A stretch of 64,000 nucleotides of DNA from NCBI GenBank assembly GCA_024434115.1, contig QMIT01000003.1:283282-347281 (forward strand), given 5' to 3'. A program made the position numbers and the translations under genes. Below, piece by piece: positions 16,759-24,608 of the stretch (its first letter is position 1; every line of letters begins with the position of its first letter). The notes beneath the pieces were generated by a model. It was not told the DNA's origin. It searched no databases and saw only the letters and a list, made by a program, of their open reading frames with translations. This DNA comes from Chloroflexota bacterium. Its GTDB lineage: Bacteria; Chloroflexota; Anaerolineae; Aggregatilineales; J027.

Positions 16759-17544
16759 ATGGCCGAGCACAATAATCTGTATCAACGTGCAATCTATTAT
16801 GATGTGATTTTTGACCGCGACGTAAGCCGCGAAGTCGAATTTTTGAAAGAAGTCTACCACCAGATCGTAGGCCGTGATCTGCAATCTGTCTTAGATTTGG
16901 CCTGTGGGCCGGGGTATCACGCCCGGACTTTCGCCAAACAAGGTTATCGGGCCGTAGGGCTAGATTTGCGCCCTGAGATGATCGAATTTGCCCAAGACAA
17001 GGCCCGTGAAGTAGCGGCGGATGTCGAATGGGTAGCGGCGGACATGACCAACTTCCGTTTAGATCAACCCGTAGATTTCGCATTTTGTATGTTCGACAGC
17101 ATGGACTGTCTGACCACCAATGAGCAAATCTTGAATCATTTTCGGGCGATGGGGGATAATTTGACCCCCGACGGCTTGTATCTGGTAGATTTGAACCATC
17201 CCACAAGTTGCTCCATTGGCGTCTATGAGCCGTTTTGTTATGCGGGTCAGCGGAATGGCATCTCTGCCGAAATTCGTTGGGCCGAAACCCCACCACAAAT
17301 TGATATGATCGCAGGTGTAGCGCACACCACGCTTGAAATGAGAGTAAAAGATAACGGAAAGGAATTGGTCATTACCGACCATGCCCAAGAGCGACTGCTA
17401 ACCCCGCAGGAATTGCAGTTGTTCGCCGAGCTTTCCGGCACATTGAAGGTTGTCGGTTGGTATGGTGATTTTGATCTCAACCAGCCTTTTTCAAGCTCAC
17501 CCGCATCACGACGTATGATCGTCATATTTCAAAAAAGGAGTTAA
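16759..17544 (+). CDS. SAM-dependent methyltransferase
   Basis: This 261-aa class I methyltransferase has motif I VLDLACGPGYHARTFAKQGY, motif II VGLDLRPEMIEFAQ and motif IV VDFAFCMFDSMDCLTTNEQ. The C-terminal part forms the beta-rich lid often seen in small-molecule methyltransferases of the glycine/sarcosine or rRNA-modifying type. AAAAGG precedes the ATG. A SET-domain gene follows after 3 bases, so the two are probably one operon. The substrate is unknown. Confidence 0.86.
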   Translation: MAEHNNLYQRAIYYDVIFDRDVSREVEFLKEVYHQIVGRDLQSVLDLACGPGYHARTFAKQGYRAVGLDLRPEMIEFAQDKAREVAADVEWVAADMTNFRLDQPVDFAFCMFDSMDCLTTNEQILNHFRAMGDNLTPDGLYLVDLNHPTSCSIGVYEPFCYAGQRNGISAEIRWAETPPQIDMIAGVAHTTLEMRVKDNGKELVITDHAQERLLTPQELQLFAELSGTLKVVGWYGDFDLNQPFSSSPASRRMIVIFQKRS

Positions 17545-17547
17545 TAA

Positions 17548-18090
17548 ATGAACGAACTCGACGACCACCCTAGCTCATACCTCTCACCCAAACTAGAGGG
17601 GCGTGTGTTCCCTGAAAAGGGCGGTCATGGTGCTTTTGCCCGCGAACTGATTCAGGCCGGAGAAGTCATTTCGGTCTGGGGTGGAAAAGTCATGACAAGG
17701 GCGGAAGTTGCCCGGCTCAATAATCCAGCGATAACGACACTTGCCGTCCAGATTGATGAGGACATCTTTCTGGTAACGACGAAGGAAGGTCCCGGCGATT
17801 GGGTCAACCATTCGTGCGAGCCAAATGCTGGTTTGCAGGGGCAAGTGACTTTAGTCGCCATGCGCGACATTCAACCCGGCGAAGAGGTTTGTTTTGACTA
17901 TGCCATGACCGATGGGTCGGTATATGATGAATTTACCTGCGCCTGTGGATCGCCTAAATGCCGGGGATACGTCAGCGGCAATGATTGGCAAATTCCAGAA
18001 CTATGGGAACGCTACAGTGGGTATTTTTCACCCTATCTGCAAAAAAGAATTGAGCGTCTCCGCGAAGAAGCAATCGTTTCGGCTGTTTAA
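17548..18090 (+). CDS. SET-domain protein lysine methyltransferase
   Basis: This 180-aa bacterial SET protein should transfer methyl groups from SAM to a lysine side chain. It has the N-terminal KGGHGAFARELIQAGEVI, the SAM-binding WVNHSCEPNAG, the GEEVCFDYAMTD strand with its catalytic Tyr, and a post-SET zinc motif CACGSPKCRG. The fold therefore looks complete and eukaryote-like. A good AAAAAAGGAG ribosome site precedes the ATG. Target proteins are unknown. It is followed by a hairpin terminator. Confidence 0.9.
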   Translation: MNELDDHPSSYLSPKLEGRVFPEKGGHGAFARELIQAGEVISVWGGKVMTRAEVARLNNPAITTLAVQIDEDIFLVTTKEGPGDWVNHSCEPNAGLQGQVTLVAMRDIQPGEEVCFDYAMTDGSVYDEFTCACGSPKCRGYVSGNDWQIPELWERYSGYFSPYLQKRIERLREEAIVSAV

Positions 18091-18102
18091 TACTTCAAAA
18101 AA

Positions 18103-18134
18103 GGGCTGGCACGGACATGTCAGTCCTTTTCTTT
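18103..18134 (+). terminator. Rho-independent terminator after SET gene
   Basis: GGGCTGGCA (18103-18111) pairs with TGTCAGTCC (18118-18126), with two G-T pairs and a 6-base loop, followed by TTTTCTTT. Confidence 0.65.
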
Positions 18135-18212
18135 AACAAATGGCCGATGAAGTAGGTTGTGCAAAATACCGAATGTCGCTCAAGAATGGGCTTTTGATCT
18201 TATAATATTTTT

Positions 18213-18287
18213 TTGACCATTTTGCAGTTAAATTTCCTCTATATTGACATTTTGCACTATACGTTGATGGTATTTGTCAATATTGAC
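18213..18287 (+). promoter_or_regulatory. Repeated TTGAC sites and palindrome before gltB
   Basis: TTGACCATTTTGCA (18213-18226) and TTGACATTTTGCA (18244-18256) repeat with a period of about 30-31 bases, three helical turns. A third TTGAC (18283-18287) ends a perfect 12-bp palindrome GTCAATATTGAC (18276-18287). No convincing -10 is placed 17 bases from any of the TTGACs, so these may be operator sites rather than -35 boxes. The likely target is gltB, 240 bases downstream. Confidence 0.45.
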
Positions 18288-18341
18288 TAGATTCGTTGAG
18301 TTTCTGCCCCCACCTGCCCTATCATCTTTAACAATAACCGT

Positions 18342-18371
18342 AAACCAGCCTCGACTGAGGGTGGGTTTTTT
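18342..18371 (+). terminator. Terminator-like hairpin in gltB leader
   Basis: CCAGCCTC (18345-18352) pairs with GAGGGTGG (18357-18364) with one mismatch and a GACT loop, followed by TTTTTT (18366-18371). It lies between the repeated TTGAC sites and the gltB ATG (18524), so it could attenuate gltB. The remaining leader to 18523 shows no ORF with support. Confidence 0.5.
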
Positions 18372-18523
18372 GCCCCCCAATTCCGGTTGGTTGTTCGTAC
18401 CTCTTTTCACAATTCACAAAATCATCATGTGCAAAGAGCAGCGAAAATCCGGCCAGTTAAGCCAAAGGAAACGGAACTAATTTGAAGACTTAGGGTTCTT
18501 TATTATCTTGCGAGGGCAGCACC

Positions 18524-21500
18524 ATGACCATTCCCAACATTCGTACCGACACCCCCCCTGACTCCCCGGATGGCCCAGAACATGACGCCTGTGCGCTTAT
18601 TATGAGCGTCCGTAAAGGCGGCGAAAGCACTTATGGAACATTAAAACGCGCGATTCATGCCCTCAGCCACATGGGGCACCGCACTGGCTTTGTCGAAGGT
18701 GAAGGCGACGGTGCAGGCATCCAGACCGACATCCCCCGTCAATTATGGGGCAAAAAACTGAGTGAGGCGGGTCTGCGTTCCTCAATTGCGACTGATCCGC
18801 GTTTCTGGGTGGGACACTGTTTTATCCCCGCCAATGAAGACTGGCGCGAGATCAGTGAAATCTTGAATGCCCGTTTTAACGACGCGGGCTTAAATCTGCT
18901 GATTGCCGAACCGGGGCCTGTCGTGATGAACGCATTGGGCCGTCAAGCCCGCCAAAATGCCCCGCTGTTCATCCAATTAGCGGGTTATGGGGAAACTGCG
19001 GATGTGGATAACGTCTTGTTCCGTGTGCAGTCCGAAGTGGAAAAAATACTGCCGATTCATTTTGCTTCACTGAGTTCGCATGTGGTCGTTTATAAAGTAC
19101 GTGGCTCAGTTGAAGTGCTGCCTCGTTTTTATCCGGATTTGCAAGATCGCACTTATTACACTGCAATGGCCTTATGTCATGCCCGATATTCAACTAATAC
19201 CGCGTCCAGTTTCGAGCGTGTGCAGCCCTTCCCGCTGATGGGGCATAACGGCGAAATCAACACCATCAGCCGTTTTCGCCAAGAGGCCGTGCAGATTGGT
19301 GCAGAACTTGACCCCAATAACTCCGACTCCCAAGACATTGACCGCACCCTCCAAACCCTCTGTGCGAAATATGGTCTAAGCGTTATTGAAGGCCTCGAAA
19401 TCCTATTCCCCCCCGTCCCCTTTGAAGTTGAAAATATGCCCAAACCTCTGCAAGCGGTTTATCACCGTCTGCGCCAATCCTACGGCCCATACGCCCAAGG
19501 GCCAGCCGCGATTATTGCCCGCTACGCGAATATGGCGGTGGTCAGTGTAGATGCCCTCGGTTTGCGACCTTTATGGTTTGTAGAGACCGAAAAAGAATTT
19601 ATCTTTAGCTCCGAACGTGGTGTCGTGCCGCTCGAAAACATGATGTGTGACCCACGACCTTTGGCCCCCGGTGAAAAAATGGCGGTGCGGCTCAATCGTG
19701 GCAAAAGTGTTGAAGTTTTCGACCATGCAGAGATTCGCCAATATGTTATGAAGCAGGCCTTCCAGCGTGAAGTGCCCCAATTTGCCGAACGCTATTGGTC
19801 GGATTGGAGCAGCTATAGCGTTCCCGGCGAAGTTCGCACGCGCGGGGGAGATGGCGGAGGGGTCGCGCAGTCATTGGCCCAAGCCGAGGTCGCCGTAGAC
19901 ACTGCCCTGATGGAAGTTGCTACTCTCGCCGCAACCGTCGAGATGCCATGGCAATACGCCCAAGCGCGTGCCGTAGATGCGGTCGTGATGGCGGCGACAG
20001 GCTGGAACCGTGAACAAGTCCAAGAAATCGAATCGGTAGTAGACACCAGCGGCAAAGATTTGGTTGGCTCGTTGGGGCATGATGGCCCATTAGCCGTCTT
20101 GAGCAAAAACCGCGTCAATGTCGCTGACTTCTTTAAAGAAACCGTCGCCGTCGTTACCAACCCCGCCATTGACCGCGAACGTGAAGCTGAGGCCTTTTCA
20201 ACCCGCATGATTGTTGGCGCACGTCCCGCCATCGGTGCGGCCCCGCACCCCGATGATATTTTGGTCGTTTTGGAAACCCCCGTCTTATCAGGCGGGCATC
20301 CAACATTAGGCGACGCTGAATTGTTACGCGCGGTGGCTGAACCTTATGGCACCATGAGCATTGAAGATTTATTGGAGCGGTTTGGCAGTCGCGTAGCATG
20401 GCTCACGTTGGGCCTCTACCCCGGCGAAACCACCAATGCCGCCATCAACCGTCTGGCGCACGAAGCCGTCAATGCGGTGCGCTCGGATGTACAATGTCTC
20501 GTGTTGGACGATACCCAAACCCTTGAAGAAAATCTCGGTTGGCTTGATCCCCATCTAGCGGCAGGTGTCATTGACCGCACCCTGCGTGAAGCCGATGATG
20601 AACTGAATTTGCGTCGCCGTGCCGGGATTGTGGTTCGCAGCGCCAGTATTCGTACCCTTCACGATGTTATTTTGTTGTGCGGCTTGGGGGCAGATGCCGT
20701 TAATCCCTATGCGATGTTCGTTGTGGCAATTGGGGCCGACAAAAAGTCCAAGACACTCGTCGGGCAGGAGTCTATTAAAGCCCAGCGCACCGTCCTGAAA
20801 AACCTAACGGCGGGTTTGGAAAAAGTGACTTCCACCATTGGCTGCCACGAACTGCGCGGTTATGGTCGCACCTTCAGCAGCATCGGTCTTGCCCCCAGCG
20901 TGGCAGGCATGTTAAACACTCCCAATTATTTCGGCAGTGAAAAGGTCGGCCTGACATGGGAACGCCTTGACCGCGAAGCCGATGAACGTGCCGCCGAATT
21001 ACGTGGCGAGGCCAAAGCCCAAATCGCCCGTGTAGACCGCTTCTATCCCAAATTCTGGAAAAAAGCCGAAGCGGTAGCACATGGCGAAATGTCGCTAGAT
21101 GAATTTATCGAGATGTACCGCAATCTCAAAGAAGAAGTGCCGATTGCGCTGCGCCATATCATTGAAATCAAACACCTGACCGATAGCATTTCCCCTGAGC
21201 ATGTCGAAATCGGCGTGGATATTCATGACATGCCCCTGTTGATTAGCGCCATGTCGTTCGGGTCGCAGGGCGAATTGGCCTATCGTGCCTATGCCGAAGC
21301 TGCCAAGCGCCTGAACATTGTCTGTGTCAACGGTGAGGGTGGTGAATTGCCCGATTTGATGAATCGCTACCACAATAATCGTGGTCAACAGGTCGCATCG
21401 GGGCGCTTTGGTGTTAACGCCGAATTTTTGAACTCGGCCTACGTGATTGAAATCAAGATTGGGCAAGGTGCGAAACCCGGCGAAGGTGGGATGCTGCCCG

Positions 21501-23176
21501 CGTCAAAGGTCAGCCCACAGGTTGCCGAAGCCCGCCATACCACCCCTTACGTCGCCTTGATTTCCCCTTCCAACAATCACGACCTGTATTCGATTGAAGA
21601 CCTTGCCCAACTGATTGAGGAACTCAAGACCGTCAATCCCGATGCCAAAGTGTCGGTCAAAGTGCCTGTCGTGCCGGGAATCGGGGTCATCGCGGTGGGG
21701 GTTGCCAAAGCCGGTGCGGATATTATCAATCTAACTGGATACGATGGCGCAACCGGGGCCGCCCGTCGCCACTCTTTGCAATATGTCGGCCTGCCCACCG
21801 AAATCGGTATCACCCAAGCCCACCGTGCCCTAATCGAATCGGGCCTGCGTCACCGCGTCGAATTGTGGTGCGACGGCGGTATGAAAACAGGCAGCGATGC
21901 CGTCAAGATGATTTTGCTCGGCGCGAACCGCATTGGCTTTGCGACAATGGCAATGGTGGCGATTGGCTGTACCATCTGTCGTAAATGTCATGAAGGCACT
22001 TGTCATGTCGGCATCACCACCCATATCAAGACGGTGGAAGAAGCTACCGAAAAAGGCCTCAAGAGTTTTGTCCCCCGTGATTATGACATGGCAGTTGAGG
22101 GAATTGTCCGTGTCTTTAATGTCATAGCCGATGAGATGCGCCGCCTAACTGCCCAATTGGGATCAACCTGCCTGCAAGACTTGGTAGGGCGTGCCGACTT
22201 GTTGGAACAAGTGGCAGGTCTAGATATGGTAGACCTCTCCGCCATGCTCTACCACATGCCCATGAAACCCCGCCTGCTATCGGAACCCGGCATTGGTCGC
22301 CGTCTGACCCGTCCACGCAACAGCCTGACGCATACCATCAGCAACCTGATCCTTAACGCCGTGCAGGATGGTGAACAGGAAGCCACCTATGAAGATGAGG
22401 TCATGGCCTATGACCGTGCTTTAGGAGGTTATCTGGCAGGCGAACTCGTCCGTAACCCCCGCATTGCCCAACGTCTCAATTGTGCCCACCTCAATTTCGG
22501 CCCATCCTCGATTGCGGGCAACGGTTTTGCAGCATGGACAACCGACCAGCTCGATATCTTTATCGAAGGCGGGGCACAGGACGGCGTAGCAAAAAGCGCC
22601 AATGGCGGACGGGTGGTGGTCATGAAAGGCCTAAACCACAAAGGCACCCGCTTGGATGGCAGCGTAGGCAAGAGTTTTGCCTATGGCGCCCAACGCGGTT
22701 TGTTGATTGTGCAAGGCAATGCCGATTCCCGTGCATGTATCCGCCTATCCGGTGCCGATGTCATCTTTGGGGGTGAGATCACCGAACCGCTGGATGATTC
22801 CAGTGTCAATGTCGGCACCCGCGCCAATCTCAAAGGCTTCGCATGTGAATATATGACCTCCGGGCGAGTCATCATCATGGGTGATCCCGGCCCCTACGCC
22901 TTTGCAGGTATGACAGGTGGCACAGTCTATCAACAACTCACCCCTGAAATGGGCTTTGATGAAAATATGCTGCGCCGTCGTTTTGCCAAAGGCGCAACCG
23001 TCACCATCCAGCCATTGGACGAGAGTGACATCACCCAACTGCGTGACTTGTTCGGTTACTATATTGAGGCTCTTGAACAAACGGCCCAAATCGAAGAGGC
23101 TGACCGGATTGTGGCCCTGATGGAACCGGGTACACTGGCCCGCCGCTTTGTAAAGGTTGTCCCGGTAAAGAATTAA
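18524..23176 (+). CDS. gltB: Glutamate synthase large subunit
   Basis: This 1550-aa enzyme makes two glutamates from glutamine and 2-oxoglutarate. It has a class II amidotransferase domain whose Cys nucleophile (HDAC, about residue 22) would be exposed by cleaving a short propeptide, with HARYSTNT and MGHNGEINTISRF downstream. The FMN/synthase barrel has GEGGMLPASKV and GYDGATGAARR. The 3Fe-4S motif is CTICRKCHEGTC (C-x5-C-x4-C). A GXGXG beta-helix domain ends the protein. Length is near the 1,500-aa norm. No gltD lies next to it, so the electron donor (a distant small subunit or ferredoxin) is open. It is followed by a strong terminator. Confidence 0.94.
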   Translation: MTIPNIRTDTPPDSPDGPEHDACALIMSVRKGGESTYGTLKRAIHALSHMGHRTGFVEGEGDGAGIQTDIPRQLWGKKLSEAGLRSSIATDPRFWVGHCFIPANEDWREISEILNARFNDAGLNLLIAEPGPVVMNALGRQARQNAPLFIQLAGYGETADVDNVLFRVQSEVEKILPIHFASLSSHVVVYKVRGSVEVLPRFYPDLQDRTYYTAMALCHARYSTNTASSFERVQPFPLMGHNGEINTISRFRQEAVQIGAELDPNNSDSQDIDRTLQTLCAKYGLSVIEGLEILFPPVPFEVENMPKPLQAVYHRLRQSYGPYAQGPAAIIARYANMAVVSVDALGLRPLWFVETEKEFIFSSERGVVPLENMMCDPRPLAPGEKMAVRLNRGKSVEVFDHAEIRQYVMKQAFQREVPQFAERYWSDWSSYSVPGEVRTRGGDGGGVAQSLAQAEVAVDTALMEVATLAATVEMPWQYAQARAVDAVVMAATGWNREQVQEIESVVDTSGKDLVGSLGHDGPLAVLSKNRVNVADFFKETVAVVTNPAIDREREAEAFSTRMIVGARPAIGAAPHPDDILVVLETPVLSGGHPTLGDAELLRAVAEPYGTMSIEDLLERFGSRVAWLTLGLYPGETTNAAINRLAHEAVNAVRSDVQCLVLDDTQTLEENLGWLDPHLAAGVIDRTLREADDELNLRRRAGIVVRSASIRTLHDVILLCGLGADAVNPYAMFVVAIGADKKSKTLVGQESIKAQRTVLKNLTAGLEKVTSTIGCHELRGYGRTFSSIGLAPSVAGMLNTPNYFGSEKVGLTWERLDREADERAAELRGEAKAQIARVDRFYPKFWKKAEAVAHGEMSLDEFIEMYRNLKEEVPIALRHIIEIKHLTDSISPEHVEIGVDIHDMPLLISAMSFGSQGELAYRAYAEAAKRLNIVCVNGEGGELPDLMNRYHNNRGQQVASGRFGVNAEFLNSAYVIEIKIGQGAKPGEGGMLPASKVSPQVAEARHTTPYVALISPSNNHDLYSIEDLAQLIEELKTVNPDAKVSVKVPVVPGIGVIAVGVAKAGADIINLTGYDGATGAARRHSLQYVGLPTEIGITQAHRALIESGLRHRVELWCDGGMKTGSDAVKMILLGANRIGFATMAMVAIGCTICRKCHEGTCHVGITTHIKTVEEATEKGLKSFVPRDYDMAVEGIVRVFNVIADEMRRLTAQLGSTCLQDLVGRADLLEQVAGLDMVDLSAMLYHMPMKPRLLSEPGIGRRLTRPRNSLTHTISNLILNAVQDGEQEATYEDEVMAYDRALGGYLAGELVRNPRIAQRLNCAHLNFGPSSIAGNGFAAWTTDQLDIFIEGGAQDGVAKSANGGRVVVMKGLNHKGTRLDGSVGKSFAYGAQRGLLIVQGNADSRACIRLSGADVIFGGEITEPLDDSSVNVGTRANLKGFACEYMTSGRVIIMGDPGPYAFAGMTGGTVYQQLTPEMGFDENMLRRRFAKGATVTIQPLDESDITQLRDLFGYYIEALEQTAQIEEADRIVALMEPGTLARRFVKVVPVKN

Positions 23177-23190
23177 TCGAATAGGAAACC

Positions 23191-23218
23191 GAGGGGTATT
23201 GTGGCTTAAATACCCCTC
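23191..23218. terminator. Bidirectional terminator, gltB / propeller gene
   Basis: GAGGGGTATT (23191-23200) and AATACCCCTC (23209-23218) form a perfect 10-bp stem with an 8-base loop, followed by TTATTT on the plus strand. The convergent minus-strand gene ends inside the stem. Confidence 0.72.
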
Positions 23219-24471
23219 TTATTTATCAGCTTTTGAGAACTCAACCCCGCTCCGGCAAAAATGGCACTTATACCGACCAAGATAAGATAATCCCAAGACT
23301 TATTGATGGGTGGCGACCAACTGATGAAGGTTACTTCAGGATGTGTATTTGCCAAAAGCTCTTTGCGGCTGCCATCATTGCGTATTCGATAGACCGCAAG
23401 ATCGTCACCAGAGTAATAGGCTATCCACTCTCCATCAGGCGATAATACGGCATCATACAAGATGGAGTCCGCGATAATCTGCTCCAAATAGCTGCCATCT
23501 GACCGTATTCGATAGATGCCTTTTGTGAAAGAGTCTTCAGAAGAACTATTCCGAAAATAAATCCATTTTCCATCAGGCGACCAACCGATGGGAGTAGCTA
23601 TCAATTCCTCCCCCAACAAATGTTTCAACTCGCTTCCATCTGAACGCATTACATATAAATCTTCGTAAGTTACAAAAACAATCTGCTGGCTGTCTGGTGA
23701 TAATCCAAAACTGACAACTCTATGATTTGATGAACCATCAGTAAGCTGCTCCAAATGGCTGCCGTCGTTCCTTACGCGAAATATCTCACCATTACCAGCC
23801 CTAAAAAACAGCCACTTCCCATCCGAAGACCATTGGAGGGAGCCAATCCTTGTATCTGGAATGTTAACAATTTCTCTGGCGTCATCAGGCAGTGGGATTG
23901 CACCAAATGGAGGTAGATTCGTCACATCGACAGGTGAGCCTTGTCCAGCAGTGACAACATAAAGGCCGCCCTCATAAAGGAAGGCCAATTTTTTGCCATC
24001 CGGTGACCAAGGGGTTGCTTCATCAGACCAATTTGCCAAATGATAAATTTCATGCCCATCTGCCGACATATAAAACATGCCATAGGCTTCCATGCCTGCC
24101 CATGCGCTAAAAGCAATCCATTCACCGTTAGGCGAAATATGGGGATATTCTTGCGAATACCGAAAATCTGGCGATGTAATCAGCCTTGAGGAACGATAGG
24201 GATATTTCGAAATATGTAGTTCTGAGGGAAAATTGCTGTAGGTGGTTGTGCCATACATCATCCAGTGGCCTTTGGGCAACCAAATAGGATAGGCCCCACT
24301 TCCCATTACGTGTAGTTCCTCATTATTGAGATCATAGAGATATAGTTGATTAAAATAATCCGAAAAGCCAATCCAAGCAGGGGCAGGTTGCCGCCGAGCA
24401 ATAAACAAGGCACTGCTCAACACCAATAAGAGGATACCGAGAATCAGGCTGAGGAGGTTAAGTAATCTCAT
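23206..24471 (-). CDS. Membrane-anchored WD40-like (PD40/TolB) propeller
   Basis: This protein of about 421 aa starts with a membrane helix (LLNLLSLILGILLLVLSSALF). It then has repeats of the PD40/TolB type, each with an SPDGKWI or SPDGEWIAY strand (at least six copies, for example SPNGEWIAFSAW, SSDGKWLFFRAG, SPDGKWIYFRN), and ends with another hydrophobic stretch (ILVGISAIFAGAGL). It is probably an extracytoplasmic beta-propeller that binds ligand or protein. The ATG at 24471 is used: TATAAT lies 7 bases upstream (leaderless type). An ATG at 24498, preceded by GGGGAT, is a real alternative. Function is unknown. Confidence 0.8.
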   Translation of the reverse strand: MRLLNLLSLILGILLLVLSSALFIARRQPAPAWIGFSDYFNQLYLYDLNNEELHVMGSGAYPIWLPKGHWMMYGTTTYSNFPSELHISKYPYRSSRLITSPDFRYSQEYPHISPNGEWIAFSAWAGMEAYGMFYMSADGHEIYHLANWSDEATPWSPDGKKLAFLYEGGLYVVTAGQGSPVDVTNLPPFGAIPLPDDAREIVNIPDTRIGSLQWSSDGKWLFFRAGNGEIFRVRNDGSHLEQLTDGSSNHRVVSFGLSPDSQQIVFVTYEDLYVMRSDGSELKHLLGEELIATPIGWSPDGKWIYFRNSSSEDSFTKGIYRIRSDGSYLEQIIADSILYDAVLSPDGEWIAYYSGDDLAVYRIRNDGSRKELLANTHPEVTFISWSPPINKSWDYLILVGISAIFAGAGLSSQKLINKRGI

Positions 24472-24608
24472 ACGCCCAATTATAAACCAAGCCATCATCA
24501 GCGTATCCCCACCGTAGGGCAAGTCGCCAGCACATCCCCCAAATTTGTGTACAATATTCACCGACGCCGTAGCTCAAAAACCTTTGCGGCTGTGTGGAGA
24601 ATAACCGC

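Noticed and set aside
18969..22878. Many antisense and off-frame ORFs inside gltB
   Set aside because: All lie within a clearly conserved gltB frame, lack family motifs and ribosome sites, and are explained as shadows of a long GC-moderate coding region.
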